Notes under the pieces: model-generated
Seen by the model: only the letters and a program-made list of their open reading frames with translations
Database searches by the model: none
Told to the model about the DNA's origin: nothing
NCBI RefSeq assembly: GCF_010671925.1
Contig: NZ_JAAHIH010000001.1
Coordinates: 1,493,053 to 1,557,052, forward strand
Direction: 5' to 3'
Source: Moorena sp. SIOASIH
GTDB taxonomy: Bacteria; Cyanobacteriota; Cyanobacteriia; Cyanobacteriales; Coleofasciculaceae
Length of the DNA stretch: 64,000 nucleotides
Shown: in pieces, positions 42,050-50,790 of the stretch
Numbering within the stretch: position 1 is the stretch's first letter
Layout: the number at the start of each line of letters is the position of its first letter
Made by a program: the position numbers and the translations under genes

Positions 42050-42397
42050 TCACCAGTTGCGATAATGTTCATAGTCCCAACACTCTCCCTGTTCCCAACT
42101 TCTTCCCGTTGCTTCACAGTTGTAGGAGTCATTAATCCAAGGAATACTGGTTGGATGGGCTGCAAAAATTTTATTTTTAACAATAAAGTTATCATTTTTA
42201 TTAGGTGTTGTTGAATGATTTATATCTTTGATAAATAAGGATGATGGTAATAAGCCAAATAGTGATGATTTAATGCTTAAAAATGAAAGACTCAATACTA
42301 AGCTTGAAGTAAGGTTGATCACTAAGATTTTTTTTGGTTTAGTTTTAGTTTTAAAATTGCGATCACCTGGAAGTTGATAAATAGATTTATAAACCAT
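42050..42397 (-). CDS. hypothetical membrane-anchored protein
   Basis: 115 residues. A basic leader (KTKTKPKKIL) is followed by a hydrophobic segment (VINLTSSLVLSLSFL), so it is probably an inner-membrane or exported protein. The C terminus NCEATGRSWEQGECWDYEHY has two cysteines and is of a kind found at the end of several short cyanobacterial proteins; its function is unknown. An alternative is a non-cleaved signal anchor. No operon partner; the 5' side is AT-rich. Confidence 0.5.
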   Translation of the reverse strand: MVYKSIYQLPGDRNFKTKTKPKKILVINLTSSLVLSLSFLSIKSSLFGLLPSSLFIKDINHSTTPNKNDNFIVKNKIFAAHPTSIPWINDSYNCEATGRSWEQGECWDYEHYRNW

Positions 42398-42608
42398 AAA
42401 TAATAGTTTAGGTTTTTTTCTTTGAAATCAGCGTAGCAATTATCGGTTTGCCAACAGGTTTGCGTTAATGTTTAACTTCTGTATGTTATGTATAACTTTT
42501 GTTGACGTTTGACCCTTGAAAGTAATCACCATAAGCATTTCAGTGATTCCACTTACAGATAATGGCAAAATGGCAAAATTGTGAAATGGATAGATGGGAA
42601 GATGAGAT

Positions 42609-42750
42609 GTAAGCATTCAGCTATCAGCTATCAGCTATCAGCGGTCAGCGATTAGCGCTACTTGAGGTGCCATTGGCCGTAGGCCAGACTAAGGGAACAG
42701 CTTTTGAATAAAATAAGCTGACGGCTGATAGCGGTAGGCTGAATGCTTAC
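42609..42750. repeat. MITE-like element bounded by GTAAGCATTCAGC
   Basis: 142 bp with TATCAGC units near the left end, GGCTGATAGC units near the right, and an inner TTGGCCGTAGGCCA palindrome. Another single end (GCTGAATGCTTAC) is at 42845-42857. Confidence 0.7.
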
Positions 42751-42857
42751 AGTAAAACGAGCAGGGATTTTCAACCAGCCCTACCAGCACCTCCGATGCT
42801 TGTTTACTACCTCCCGTTGATTAGCTGACTGCTGACTGCTGATGGCTGAATGCTTAC

Positions 42858-43110
42858 TTTTTCAGTTATTAATGAACTGGAAAAAACAATGGGACAGCTT
42901 CAGCTTTACCAATGGGCTTTGGAGGGACAAGAACCAGAACGACAGTTTCCCCCCTTTTTTAAGGGGGGTTAGGGGGGATCTATTGTTTTTAGCTATCAGT
43001 CAAACAAGTTATCTTCGGCATTTCCAAACAACAATTTTTCAGCTAGCTGTCGAGAGGAATAAAATTAACTTATTAGTTTATGAACCCGAGCAAGAGGCTA
43101 TTGTTCAGTA
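42858..43110 (+). pseudogene. xisH: xisH-like gene, truncated and interrupted
   Basis: First part: FSVINELEKTMGQLQLYQWA and LEGQEPERQ; second part, after a ~36-bp palindromic insert: LFLAISQTSYLRHFQ, then NKINLLVYEPEQEAI. These match the C-terminal two thirds of XisH proteins (fdxN-element excision controlling factors, widespread in cyanobacteria with a nuclease-like fold). The N terminus is replaced by the end of a GTAAGCATTCAGC-type element, and the stop codon (CAG TAA) is made by the start of the next such element. Confidence 0.78.
42946..42981. repeat. palindrome CCCCCC-TTTTTTAAGGGGGG inserted in xisH
   Basis: A CCCCCCTTTTTTAAGGGGGG core followed by TTAGGGGGGATCT. The same core occurs in the repeats at 53983-54240 and brings an in-frame TAG here. 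Confidence 0.75.
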
Positions 43111-43447
43111 AGCATTCAGCTATCAGCTATCAGCTATCAGCTATCAGCTATCAGCTATCAGCTATCAGCTATCAGTTTATGGGCGCTTGGGCAAGCTACA
43201 CCCAATAGCTTTTGAATAAGCGATGCAGTGGCCTCACGGGGAGGCAGCGCGGTCTTGGGGGTTTCCCCCACTCGCTATTGCCGTGGTTTCCCCCACTCGC
43301 GCTTGGGATCAAGACAACAGGTAAGCATTAGTTTAATCTGAGTAAAGTCACAGCGTCGAAGTCTATGCCACAAAGCACCTCAAGCAGCGTGAGCTAAAGG
43401 CTGACGGCTGACGGCTGACGGCTGACGGCTGACGGCTGAATGCTTAC
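43108..43447. repeat. 340-bp MITE-like element between xisH and xisI
   Basis: Ends GTAAGCATTCAGC (43108-43120) and GCTGAATGCTTAC (43435-43447). Inside: eight TATCAGC units, a GCGGTCTTGGGGG/CCCCCACTCG palindrome region also found at 60738-60830, and GCTGACG units. It creates the xisH stop and the xisI start codon. Confidence 0.75.
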
Positions 43448-43763
43448 ATTGTTCAATGGATCACTCACTAAACTATGCCGATATTCTGAAATCTTGCAAG
43501 AGGAAACTCGCGCCCAACCGAGTATACAAGCGATTCGGCTTTATCCTGTTTGCGATACCGAGACCGGTCACTTCCTAGTTCTGGCTACTGGCTGGGATAA
43601 GCAAGGCTGGATTAACTCGATTTTGTTTCACGCTCGCTTGGTTGATGGCCAAGTCGTTATTGAAGAAGATAACTTTGAGGAAGGGTTGGCCTCGGCTCTT
43701 ATTGCCGCTGGTATCCCCGCAGAACATATTATCACTGGTCTTGATTACCAACTGATGCAGTAG
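43440..43763 (+). CDS. xisI: XisI-like protein with start supplied by a repeat
   Basis: 107 residues matching XisI (fdxN element excision controlling factor): YSEILQEETR, IRLYPVCDTETGHFLVLATGW, VDGQVVIEEDNFEEGLASAL and IPAEHIITGLDYQ. The native start appears to be ATGGATCACTC at 43455, which would encode M-D-S-L-T-K if one base were restored; as it stands that ATG is out of frame. The only in-frame ATG is in the end of the repeat element (ATG CTT ACA), adding MLTLFNG. A working protein from this start is possible but unproven. XisI normally pairs with XisH, which is broken here. Confidence 0.72.
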   Translation: MLTLFNGSLTKLCRYSEILQEETRAQPSIQAIRLYPVCDTETGHFLVLATGWDKQGWINSILFHARLVDGQVVIEEDNFEEGLASALIAAGIPAEHIITGLDYQLMQ

Positions 43764-43769
43764 TTTCAG

Positions 43770-44777
43770 TTAGTACAAGCTAGACCCACCTACCCACATC
43801 ATCTCTCTCCCCTGAGCCATCACCCATTGCATCAACTGCTGCCACTCTGGTGACTTCCCTAACCCATCAGCATCAAACTCCCCGCCCCAATTCCTGGAAA
43901 ACTCGGCAAAATTATCTGCCCAATGTACCACTGTCTCCATGGGTAAATAAGGACTATAGCCCCAAGCCTGCTGTAAATACTTGATCATTTCCCTGGGATG
44001 TCCTGTATTATACAAATACCAAGCAATCCATACTAGGGTTCCATAACGCACCTGATTTTCTAATAGACGGATTCCTGGTGGTAATTCAGCCTGTTGGAAG
44101 AAGTTGTCAATGGCTGCTGACAGGGAGCGAGCTTGAGGAAGTCCTTTGTGCATGGCACTTTGGTGATGTTGCCGATAGCCTACGGTTACCTGACGCAACC
44201 AAACGGCAGGACAACCCTTAAGGGCTAACCGTAACACTATTTCGGTATCTTCAGCGGGTGGAAACCTGGGGTCAAACCCGCCAACGGCCTCTAGCCAGTG
44301 GCGACGGAACATCATGGCACTAGGCAGGACTGGCTTCCACAGTAACCAACTTTCTAAGTTTAATTCTGGTACTTTCTCCCATGGACGCACTGTCATCAGT
44401 GGCTTACCCTGGGCATCCACGCGGTACCAACCACTATGGACAATTCCCAGGTGGGGTTGTGCTTCAAACACTGCTAACTGGGCAGCTAACTTACCTGGCA
44501 GAAAAAAGTCATCGGCATCGAGGAATGCGACAAATTCACCGTTGGCTAATTTAATCCCATGGTTGCGGGCAAGGGAGACTCCTTGGTTTTCTTGATAAAT
44601 GTAACGAATGCGTCCGCGATAGGGTTGCAACACTGATCGAGTCTGGTCTGTTGAACCATCATCAATTACCACTACCTCATAGGAACAGGCTTCTTGATTC
44701 AGCGCACTTTCCACTGCTTCGGTAATATAGCGATCGCAATTATAGCTGGGAATAATTACACTGACTTGTGGTATCAT
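43770..44777 (-). CDS. GT2-family glycosyltransferase
   Basis: 335 residues from ATG 44777 (MIPQVSVIIPSYNC). A longer frame exists, but its first codons are a GGGAACA repeat read as protein, so it is rejected. GT-A fold: nucleotide-sugar site VVVIDDGSTD (~30), LARNHGI, the metal-binding DXD motif FLDADDFF (~84), and the acceptor-side EDTEIVLR (~178). It transfers a sugar from a nucleotide donor, probably to a cell-surface glycan. The C-terminal ~100 residues are helical and specific. It faces the TPR/GT61 set at 46.8-54 kb across a TnpB element and may have belonged to the same locus. Confidence 0.88.
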   Translation of the reverse strand: MIPQVSVIIPSYNCDRYITEAVESALNQEACSYEVVVIDDGSTDQTRSVLQPYRGRIRYIYQENQGVSLARNHGIKLANGEFVAFLDADDFFLPGKLAAQLAVFEAQPHLGIVHSGWYRVDAQGKPLMTVRPWEKVPELNLESWLLWKPVLPSAMMFRRHWLEAVGGFDPRFPPAEDTEIVLRLALKGCPAVWLRQVTVGYRQHHQSAMHKGLPQARSLSAAIDNFFQQAELPPGIRLLENQVRYGTLVWIAWYLYNTGHPREMIKYLQQAWGYSPYLPMETVVHWADNFAEFSRNWGGEFDADGLGKSPEWQQLMQWVMAQGREMMWVGGSSLY

Positions 44778-45265
44778 TTCATACCCTCCCATCACCCCAT
44801 TGAGCACTGCTATAGCTTTATATAGCAAAGGGAACAGGGAACAGGGAACAGGGAACAGGGAACTTCGGGACAAAAATTATCAGAATTCCTACACTGATCC
44901 CTATAGTGATTAGCTCTTTTTATGAAACAGATATGAAGATTTAATGATCACAATGTAAAAAGTTTGCAAAAGAAGTTTGTTTAGAAAACAAACTATCGCG
45001 AAATAGTATTATGTAAAATAACAACAAAAAATTCTAAAAATGTGAAAATTAACTTTTTTTTGTTTCCTGCTATATACTGGTTGAGGTGATCTCGTAGTCT
45101 AGTTAATGAGTAATAGGTAATTACAACTAACAAATTCCCAATAACCAGGACCCAAGTTTGTGTCTTTTGTTACGGTGATCTGAGCTAGTTTTAACTAGAC
45201 GTTAATTATCAAAACTCTAACGGTTGAAAACCGCGATGCTGGCTGAACGCGGGGGACAGTTCAAC
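44778..45265. other. gene-free AT-rich stretch
   Basis: A GGGAACA array at 44826-44864 lies just upstream of the glycosyltransferase. The rest is strongly AT-rich with no open frame of note, up to the left end of the TnpB element. Confidence 0.5.
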
Positions 45266-45439
45266 TATCCATCAAAAACTCCAAGGGGACTCCCGTTATA
45301 CCAGTAGGGTTAGCGGGAGACGGGGCGTATAAAGTGCGGACGCAGGTGACCCACACAGCCCCTTGGAAATTGGAGACTAGATTACTTGCACTTTTTAAAT
45401 ATTTCCTCTAGAATAACTATGTTGTTAGCGGAGGACTGG

Positions 45440-46702
45440 ATGCTAACTCAAGTTAATAACCTGCGTTTAGACGAACAGCAGATATTAGCTCTAAAGCAGA
45501 TGTGTCACTTGAGCAAGAACATGTTCAACGTGGGACTCTACAATGTCCGTCAGTATTTCTTTCAAGAACGTAAACATTTGCGATACGAAAGTAATTATTA
45601 TCATTCCAAAGAAAATGATAATTATAAACTGTTGCCGACGGATATTGCGCAACAAACATTGAAGATTGTTGATAGGTCTTTCAAGTCTTTCTTCGGGTTG
45701 TTAAAGCTTAAGTCTAGTGGAGGGTATCAGGAAAAGATTAGACTTCCACAGTACCTCCCAAAAGATGGACATTTTCTCTTAGTTATCCCGATCAGGAAGC
45801 GTGACTGGGAAAAATTACCAGGAAAAGACTGGCTGTTCACTGTTCCAATGTCTTGTAAATTCAAACGAGAGCATGGGGCAGTTCAGTTTGCTGTTCCTGA
45901 AAGACTTAGAACTAAAACAGTCAAAGAAATCCGTATTATCCCTAAGTATGGGGCAAGATACTTTGATGTTTGTTATTGTTACGAGGATGAATCTGAAGAA
46001 CAGGTCGAACAGACTGGCGAAATCTTAGGTATCGACTTAGGACTTGAGAATTTTGCCACATGTGTCAGTACTACTCAAAAGTCGTTCATTATTGATGGTA
46101 AGCGAATAAAGTCTGAGAATCAGTTCTACAATAAACGCAACTCCAAACTTCAGTCTATCAAAGACTTACAAGGCATTAAAACCTTGACGAATCGACAGGC
46201 TAAGTTACTAAGAAAGCGGAATCACAAAGTCAGAGATTTCACTAACAAAGCAGCTCGGTATGTTGTAGATTGGTGCAGAAATAATAAGATCAGCAAGATT
46301 GTTATTGGTTACAACCCCGACCTAAAACAAAAGGTCAATCTAGGGAAACGAAACAATCAAAAGTTCACCCAGATTCCGATATATACATTCAAGGACAAGC
46401 TGGAAAGCCTCTGTGAACGATATGGCATCGAAATGATCGAACAGGAAGAATCTTACACCAGTAAAGCATCTAGCTTGGATAAAGATGAATTGCCTGTGTG
46501 GAATGCTGACAACCCAAAATCCTACAAGTTCAGTGGTAAGAGAATCAAACGTGGATTATACCGAACTAGCAAAGGTTGGTTGATTAACGCTGATTGCAAC
46601 GGAGCGCTAAATATAATTCGCAAGCACACAAGTAACCCCAATGATTGTATCGGAGGGTTTAGAGGTTGTTTGGCTCAACCAGTAAGAGTTTTATGCTCTT
46701 AA
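45440..46702 (+). CDS. tnpB: TnpB (type without the usual zinc finger)
   Basis: 420 residues from ATG 45440 (MLTQVNNLRLDEQ), chosen because GGAGG lies seven bases upstream and because the disrupted homologue shares this start. RuvC residues: Asp in GIDLGLENF (~192), Glu in EQEESYTSKAS (~341), Asp in INADCNGALN (~387). The CxxC pairs common in TnpB are missing; the FSGKRIKRGLYR segment replaces them, as in one large TnpB clade. Probably an RNA-guided nuclease, active residues all present. It is the only full-length copy in the window of the gene that is broken at 7763-12781. Confidence 0.85.
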   Translation: MLTQVNNLRLDEQQILALKQMCHLSKNMFNVGLYNVRQYFFQERKHLRYESNYYHSKENDNYKLLPTDIAQQTLKIVDRSFKSFFGLLKLKSSGGYQEKIRLPQYLPKDGHFLLVIPIRKRDWEKLPGKDWLFTVPMSCKFKREHGAVQFAVPERLRTKTVKEIRIIPKYGARYFDVCYCYEDESEEQVEQTGEILGIDLGLENFATCVSTTQKSFIIDGKRIKSENQFYNKRNSKLQSIKDLQGIKTLTNRQAKLLRKRNHKVRDFTNKAARYVVDWCRNNKISKIVIGYNPDLKQKVNLGKRNNQKFTQIPIYTFKDKLESLCERYGIEMIEQEESYTSKASSLDKDELPVWNADNPKSYKFSGKRIKRGLYRTSKGWLINADCNGALNIIRKHTSNPNDCIGGFRGCLAQPVRVLCS

Positions 46703-46721
46703 GAATCCCCCGCTATAATCG

Positions 46722-46750
46722 TCCGGCTTAGCCGACGCGGGGCGCGTTCG
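46722..46750 (-). repeat. hairpin-tipped repeat in the loop of an IS right-end hairpin
   Basis: Minus strand: arm GAACGCGCCCCGCGT, then CGGC-TAA-GCCG. Without it the sequence TATAATCGATTTAGCGG resembles the related right end near 7735-7755. Confidence 0.7.
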
Positions 46751-46806
46751 ATTTAGCGGTGGGAGCAGTCAACTGCCCAAGCTAGTTCTAACCCGATAGC
46801 TGCCTA

Positions 46807-49737
46807 ATGATCAAGGTTGAATCAACTTACCAACAAGTCAAGGCTTATTTAGCCAAGAATCAATGGGGTCAAGCCGTTGCTTGTTGTCGCCAAGCCCTGA
46901 AACGGCAGCCTAATTCTGGGGAATTCAATTTCTTACTAGGCTTTGCCCTAGCTGCTCAGGGAAAGCCCAGGCAAGCAATTTATGCCTATAGTAAAGCGGT
47001 GCAACTCCAACCGGAGCAAGCTCAAACTCATTCCTGCTTAGGTGAGTTATATAGTCAACTCAAGGATTTCTCAACAGCAGAATGGCATTATCAACAGGCT
47101 GTTTACCTACAGCCCGGTCAGGCTGAGTACCATTACAATCTAGGAATCACCAGGCACAAGCTGTGGGAGTGGGATGCTGCCAAAGAAAGCTATCAGCAAG
47201 CGATCGCACTTAACCCCAAGGATGCCAAAGCCCACTATCACCTAGGAGTGTTGTATGGTCAACGGGGTCAGTTAGAGGAAGCCAGCAACAGTTATCGCCA
47301 AGCCATTACCAACCAGCCCGATTACCTCAGCGCTTATAATAACTTGGGCTGTGTTCTCTTTGAGCTAAAACAATTCGAGGCAGCAAAGGCAGTCTATCAA
47401 CAAGGTATCGACCAACAAGGTATCGACCATAATCCTAAGTGGGGGACTCTGTATAATAATCTGGGTAAGGTGCTGCAAGCACAAGGTAAGGCAGCTGAGG
47501 CTCTGGTGGCATACAGTAGTGCGATTGAGTTAAACCCAGAGCTAAAATCAGCTTACTTAAATCTGGGTCGGTTATGGCAACAGAAGGGTAATTATCCGGT
47601 AGCAGTGCAGTATTTTGAAAGGCTGCTTAGGCTGGATCCAGAACAGATATTGACCTACAGTGAATGCGCCAGCGCCTTGATGGCTCAGGGGAAACTAGCC
47701 CTAGCCTTTGACTATTTACGAAAAGCGATCGCATTGCAACCAGCTTTTGTGGAGGCTTATTGCCAACGTGCTAAAGGTTTACCAGGCCAGGATATACTTG
47801 AGCGATCGCAAATTTATTGTTCTGGATTTCTTGAGGCACTACGGAACAAAGAGGATACTTTCCAAGTTTGCCTTTATCTGTGGCAGACTTATCTATATTT
47901 AGGGGATACCTTGTTGGAGTATGGTGCAGCAAAGCAGGCGGAAAAGTATTACCAGAAAGCGTTACAGATTCAGCCAGACCAGGTTGAGTTGTATATACGG
48001 TTAGGGGATTGTTTAGCCGAGCAGCAGCGACTGGATGCAGCAGTAATGACTTATCACATGGGTTTAGCCTTGCAACCAGCTCATCCTCAGATTTATCTAC
48101 GGTTAGGGCAAGTCTTGAGCAAACAAAAGCGGTTCCAGCAAGCCCTTGAATACTACGAAGCCCTCTGGCATCAGCATTTAGAAGAGGGCAAGGTGAGCGG
48201 TCACCTTGGCAGTCTCGGAGTCTTGCCGAGATATAACTTGCCGAGAGATAACCTGCTCAGAGATAACTATAGTGCTAAGCCGAGAGATAATATTCCTAAC
48301 CCTCTCACCTCCCAACCCCCTCACCCGATTAAGGGCATTTATGAAGCGACCAGGGATTGGTATATAAGCACAGAGTGCCATGGCTGCTACTACATAGAGG
48401 TACCTTGCTCAACCATCGAGAAGGATTGGCAATATACTAGATCGAGGGACATTGAAGTTTCTGTGAACCATGGTTTACAGGGCAATAGTTTCCCAAACGA
48501 TCTCAACACCATGTCCATGGTAGCGCCGCCAGCTTCTGCCCTGGCTCCTATATCTGTTGAACCCAGCGAGTTCCAGTCTCAATTCCAGTCTCAGTCCCAG
48601 CCTCAATGTGGCGGTGTTACTTGTAATCGATGTATGAGACGACTGTGTAACCAGTTTGAGTCAATTCATCTGGGCAAGAGGGTCTATGAGTGTAACCCAC
48701 CGCAAACACTGTCTGTGGATTACCCTACTGTCTTTGTGGCGACTATCCCACAAGGACGGGCTTGGATTGCCCCCCAAAGCAGTTACTGGAAGATTTGTCA
48801 TGGCATCGCCATCATTACCCCAGATGATTATTTGCTATCTGACCTCTCTCGAAATTACCCATGGTATTTGCCTGGATGTGAGAATTACGACCCCAGAAAC
48901 CATATAATCTTTAGTCTGGAGCAGATGCCGCCTTTAGAGTACATTGATGGCACAGTAGCGGTTCTATCGGGACTTTCGGGACATGTCTACTACCACTGGA
49001 TGTTTGATGTCCTGCCTAGAATTGAAATCCTGCGCCGCAGTGGGATAGATTTCGCTAAGATTGATTGGTTTTTGATCAATACGCCACAGCAACCCTTTCA
49101 ACAAGAGACCCTGAATTGCTTAGGCATTCCTGCTAACAAAATTATCTCAAGCGATCGCTACCCCCATATTCAAGCCCAGGAGTTAGTCTTACCCTCCTTT
49201 CCCGGACATTTTGATTGGGTACCTAAGGGTACTATCAACTTCCTCAGACAGAGGTTTTTACCGCAAACTCTGGAATTAAGATACCCAGAGCGTATATACA
49301 TCACTAGAGCTCAAGCCAGACATCGACAAGTTCTCAACGAAACTGAGGTCAAGGAGCTGCTATCCCAATTTGGTTTTATTACCATTGCCCTAGAAAGCCT
49401 GTCTGTGAGGGAACAAGTTGCTCTATTTGCTTCTGTCAAAGCGATTGTTGCTCCCCATGGCGCTGGTTTGACCAATACTGTATTTTGTCGCCCTGGAACT
49501 CAAATCATAGAACTAGTGTCACCGAATTATGTTAGAACAGATTACTGGATGATTAGCCAACAACTGGGACTGAAACATTATTATGTAAAAGGAGAAAATT
49601 TTGACTGTAAACCTATTCGCCAACTAATGTATACTAGCTCACTAACAGAAGATATTTTAGTTAACTTAGATTCCCTTTATTCAGTAATGAAAATTACTGG
49701 GTCAAATCAGCTATGCTCAATGGTGTCTAACCAATAA
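46807..49737 (+). CDS. TPR-repeat GT61 (DUF563) glycosyltransferase
   Basis: 976 residues. Residues ~1-455 hold about twelve TPR units (GEFNFLLGFALAAQGKPRQA, AHYHLGVLYGQRGQLEEA). A low-complexity stretch (~460-510) has repeated RDN motifs and may be an inserted repeat. The C-terminal ~350 residues are a DUF563/GT61 domain: GRAWIAPQSSYWK, GHVYYHWMFDVLPRIEIL, PERIYITRAQARHR, VKAIVAPHGAGLTNTVF. GT61 enzymes add xylose, arabinose or GlcNAc to proteins or glycans; the donor here is unknown. The TPR part probably docks a partner. It heads a run of plus-strand genes to 53909 with an RTX protein and two other TPR fusions. Confidence 0.87.
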   Translation: MIKVESTYQQVKAYLAKNQWGQAVACCRQALKRQPNSGEFNFLLGFALAAQGKPRQAIYAYSKAVQLQPEQAQTHSCLGELYSQLKDFSTAEWHYQQAVYLQPGQAEYHYNLGITRHKLWEWDAAKESYQQAIALNPKDAKAHYHLGVLYGQRGQLEEASNSYRQAITNQPDYLSAYNNLGCVLFELKQFEAAKAVYQQGIDQQGIDHNPKWGTLYNNLGKVLQAQGKAAEALVAYSSAIELNPELKSAYLNLGRLWQQKGNYPVAVQYFERLLRLDPEQILTYSECASALMAQGKLALAFDYLRKAIALQPAFVEAYCQRAKGLPGQDILERSQIYCSGFLEALRNKEDTFQVCLYLWQTYLYLGDTLLEYGAAKQAEKYYQKALQIQPDQVELYIRLGDCLAEQQRLDAAVMTYHMGLALQPAHPQIYLRLGQVLSKQKRFQQALEYYEALWHQHLEEGKVSGHLGSLGVLPRYNLPRDNLLRDNYSAKPRDNIPNPLTSQPPHPIKGIYEATRDWYISTECHGCYYIEVPCSTIEKDWQYTRSRDIEVSVNHGLQGNSFPNDLNTMSMVAPPASALAPISVEPSEFQSQFQSQSQPQCGGVTCNRCMRRLCNQFESIHLGKRVYECNPPQTLSVDYPTVFVATIPQGRAWIAPQSSYWKICHGIAIITPDDYLLSDLSRNYPWYLPGCENYDPRNHIIFSLEQMPPLEYIDGTVAVLSGLSGHVYYHWMFDVLPRIEILRRSGIDFAKIDWFLINTPQQPFQQETLNCLGIPANKIISSDRYPHIQAQELVLPSFPGHFDWVPKGTINFLRQRFLPQTLELRYPERIYITRAQARHRQVLNETEVKELLSQFGFITIALESLSVREQVALFASVKAIVAPHGAGLTNTVFCRPGTQIIELVSPNYVRTDYWMISQQLGLKHYYVKGENFDCKPIRQLMYTSSLTEDILVNLDSLYSVMKITGSNQLCSMVSNQ

Positions 49738-49845
49738 GGAGGCAAATAATTAGAATAAAAAAAACTAATACTGTGGCAAAAAAAAATTGTAATAAATTAT
49801 AGTTTATAGGTAATATCAACTAGGATAAAGAAGGAGTTATAGTAA

Positions 49846-50370
49846 ATGTCTTCTATTGTTGCTGACCCAGATCTTGAAGTTATCCCGACTAACGAAGATG
49901 GCTTCGTGATTTTAGGACCAGAGGATCAACCAACTAATGTTGATGGGAGCAATGGTCTAGATGTTATTCAGACTGGTGATCAAACCGATGAAGTTAGTGG
50001 TGGTCGAGGGGATGATGTCATCATAGGCCAAGAAGGGGATGACCAAATCACTGGCGATGAAGGGAATGATGTCGTGCTGGGTGGAGCAGGAAATGATAAC
50101 CTGATCATAGGAGCAGGAGAGGATGTGGCGATCGGAGGTCCTGGAGAGGATACATTTACCTTCGAGTTCTTTGACGACCAACCGGATATTATTACTGAGT
50201 TTAACTCTGGAGAAGATAGAATCGTGATTCCAGGGGTTGATGACCAGACTAACGTGACTTACGACTCGATCACTGGTGAGCTACAAGTCGATGGGCAAAC
50301 CATTGCTCAATTGAGTTCAGGTTTGGATCTTGAAATTAATCAAACTGACGATGGTTTTGAAATATTCTAG
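49846..50370 (+). CDS. small RTX-type calcium-binding protein
   Basis: 174 acidic residues. AAGGAG lies eight bases upstream of the ATG. Residues ~40-100 contain RTX nonapeptides (GGRGDDVIIG, GDEGNDVVLG, GGAGNDNL), then DTFTFEFFDDQPDIITEF and DRIVIPGVDDQ, the usual final cap of short cyanobacterial RTX proteins. No signal peptide; type I secretion is likely. Its position between TPR-glycosyltransferase and TPR-methyl/sulfotransferase genes makes it a candidate substrate or surface partner of those enzymes (inference). Confidence 0.8.
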   Translation: MSSIVADPDLEVIPTNEDGFVILGPEDQPTNVDGSNGLDVIQTGDQTDEVSGGRGDDVIIGQEGDDQITGDEGNDVVLGGAGNDNLIIGAGEDVAIGGPGEDTFTFEFFDDQPDIITEFNSGEDRIVIPGVDDQTNVTYDSITGELQVDGQTIAQLSSGLDLEINQTDDGFEIF

Positions 50371-50778
50371 TAGGTAAGCAATCAGCAATCAGCAATCAGC
50401 AATCAGCTATTAGCAATCAGCAATCAGCAGTCAGTAATCAGCAGTCAGTAATCAGTAATCATCAATCAGTAATCAGCTATCAGCTATCAGCTATCAGCTT
50501 ATGCTTTACATCACAGCGTCGAAGCCTGTGCCACGATACGGCTAGAAGCCTGTGCCACGATCCTTGAGGTGCCAAAGGCAAACAGCTGACCACTGACCAC
50601 TGACCACTGACCACTGACCACTGACCACTGACCGCTGACCGCTGAATGCTTGATTTGAGATGTGAACATGCTTTATTAAGGAAAGGCAAGAGGCAAGAGG
50701 CAAGAGGCAAGAGGCAAGAGTTAATCAAGTAGCGCTGCATCCCTATTCCCTATTCCCTATTCCCTATTCCCTATTCCG
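50371..50778. repeat. block of ATCAGCA, TATCAGC, TGACCAC and GGCAAGA repeats
   Basis: GTAAGCAATCAGC at 50372 is a variant of the element end seen elsewhere, and GCTGAATGCTTG near 50641 its partner. Inside are ATCAGCA units, a GTGCCACGAT direct repeat and TGACCAC units. CTATTCC heptamers follow up to the next gene. No gene. Confidence 0.75.
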
Positions 50779-50790
50779 CTGTTCCCTCTC

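Larger units (their letters stand above)
45266..46772 (+). mobile_element. TnpB-only element, intact copy
   Basis: The structured left end (AACTCCAAGGGGACTCCCG onward) matches 12840-12958. The right end finishes with GGGAGCAGTCAA at 46772, parallel to GTGTCAA of the other copy. It carries one tnpB gene and no tnpA. The loop of the right-end hairpin (stem CCCCGCTA...TAGCGGTGGG) holds a hairpin-tipped repeat at 46722-46750 that the other copy lacks. Confidence 0.75.

Noticed and set aside
44778..44873. N-terminal extension of the GT2 glycosyltransferase
   Set aside because: The extra residues are a GGGAACA repeat read as protein; the domain starts at MIPQVSVIIP.
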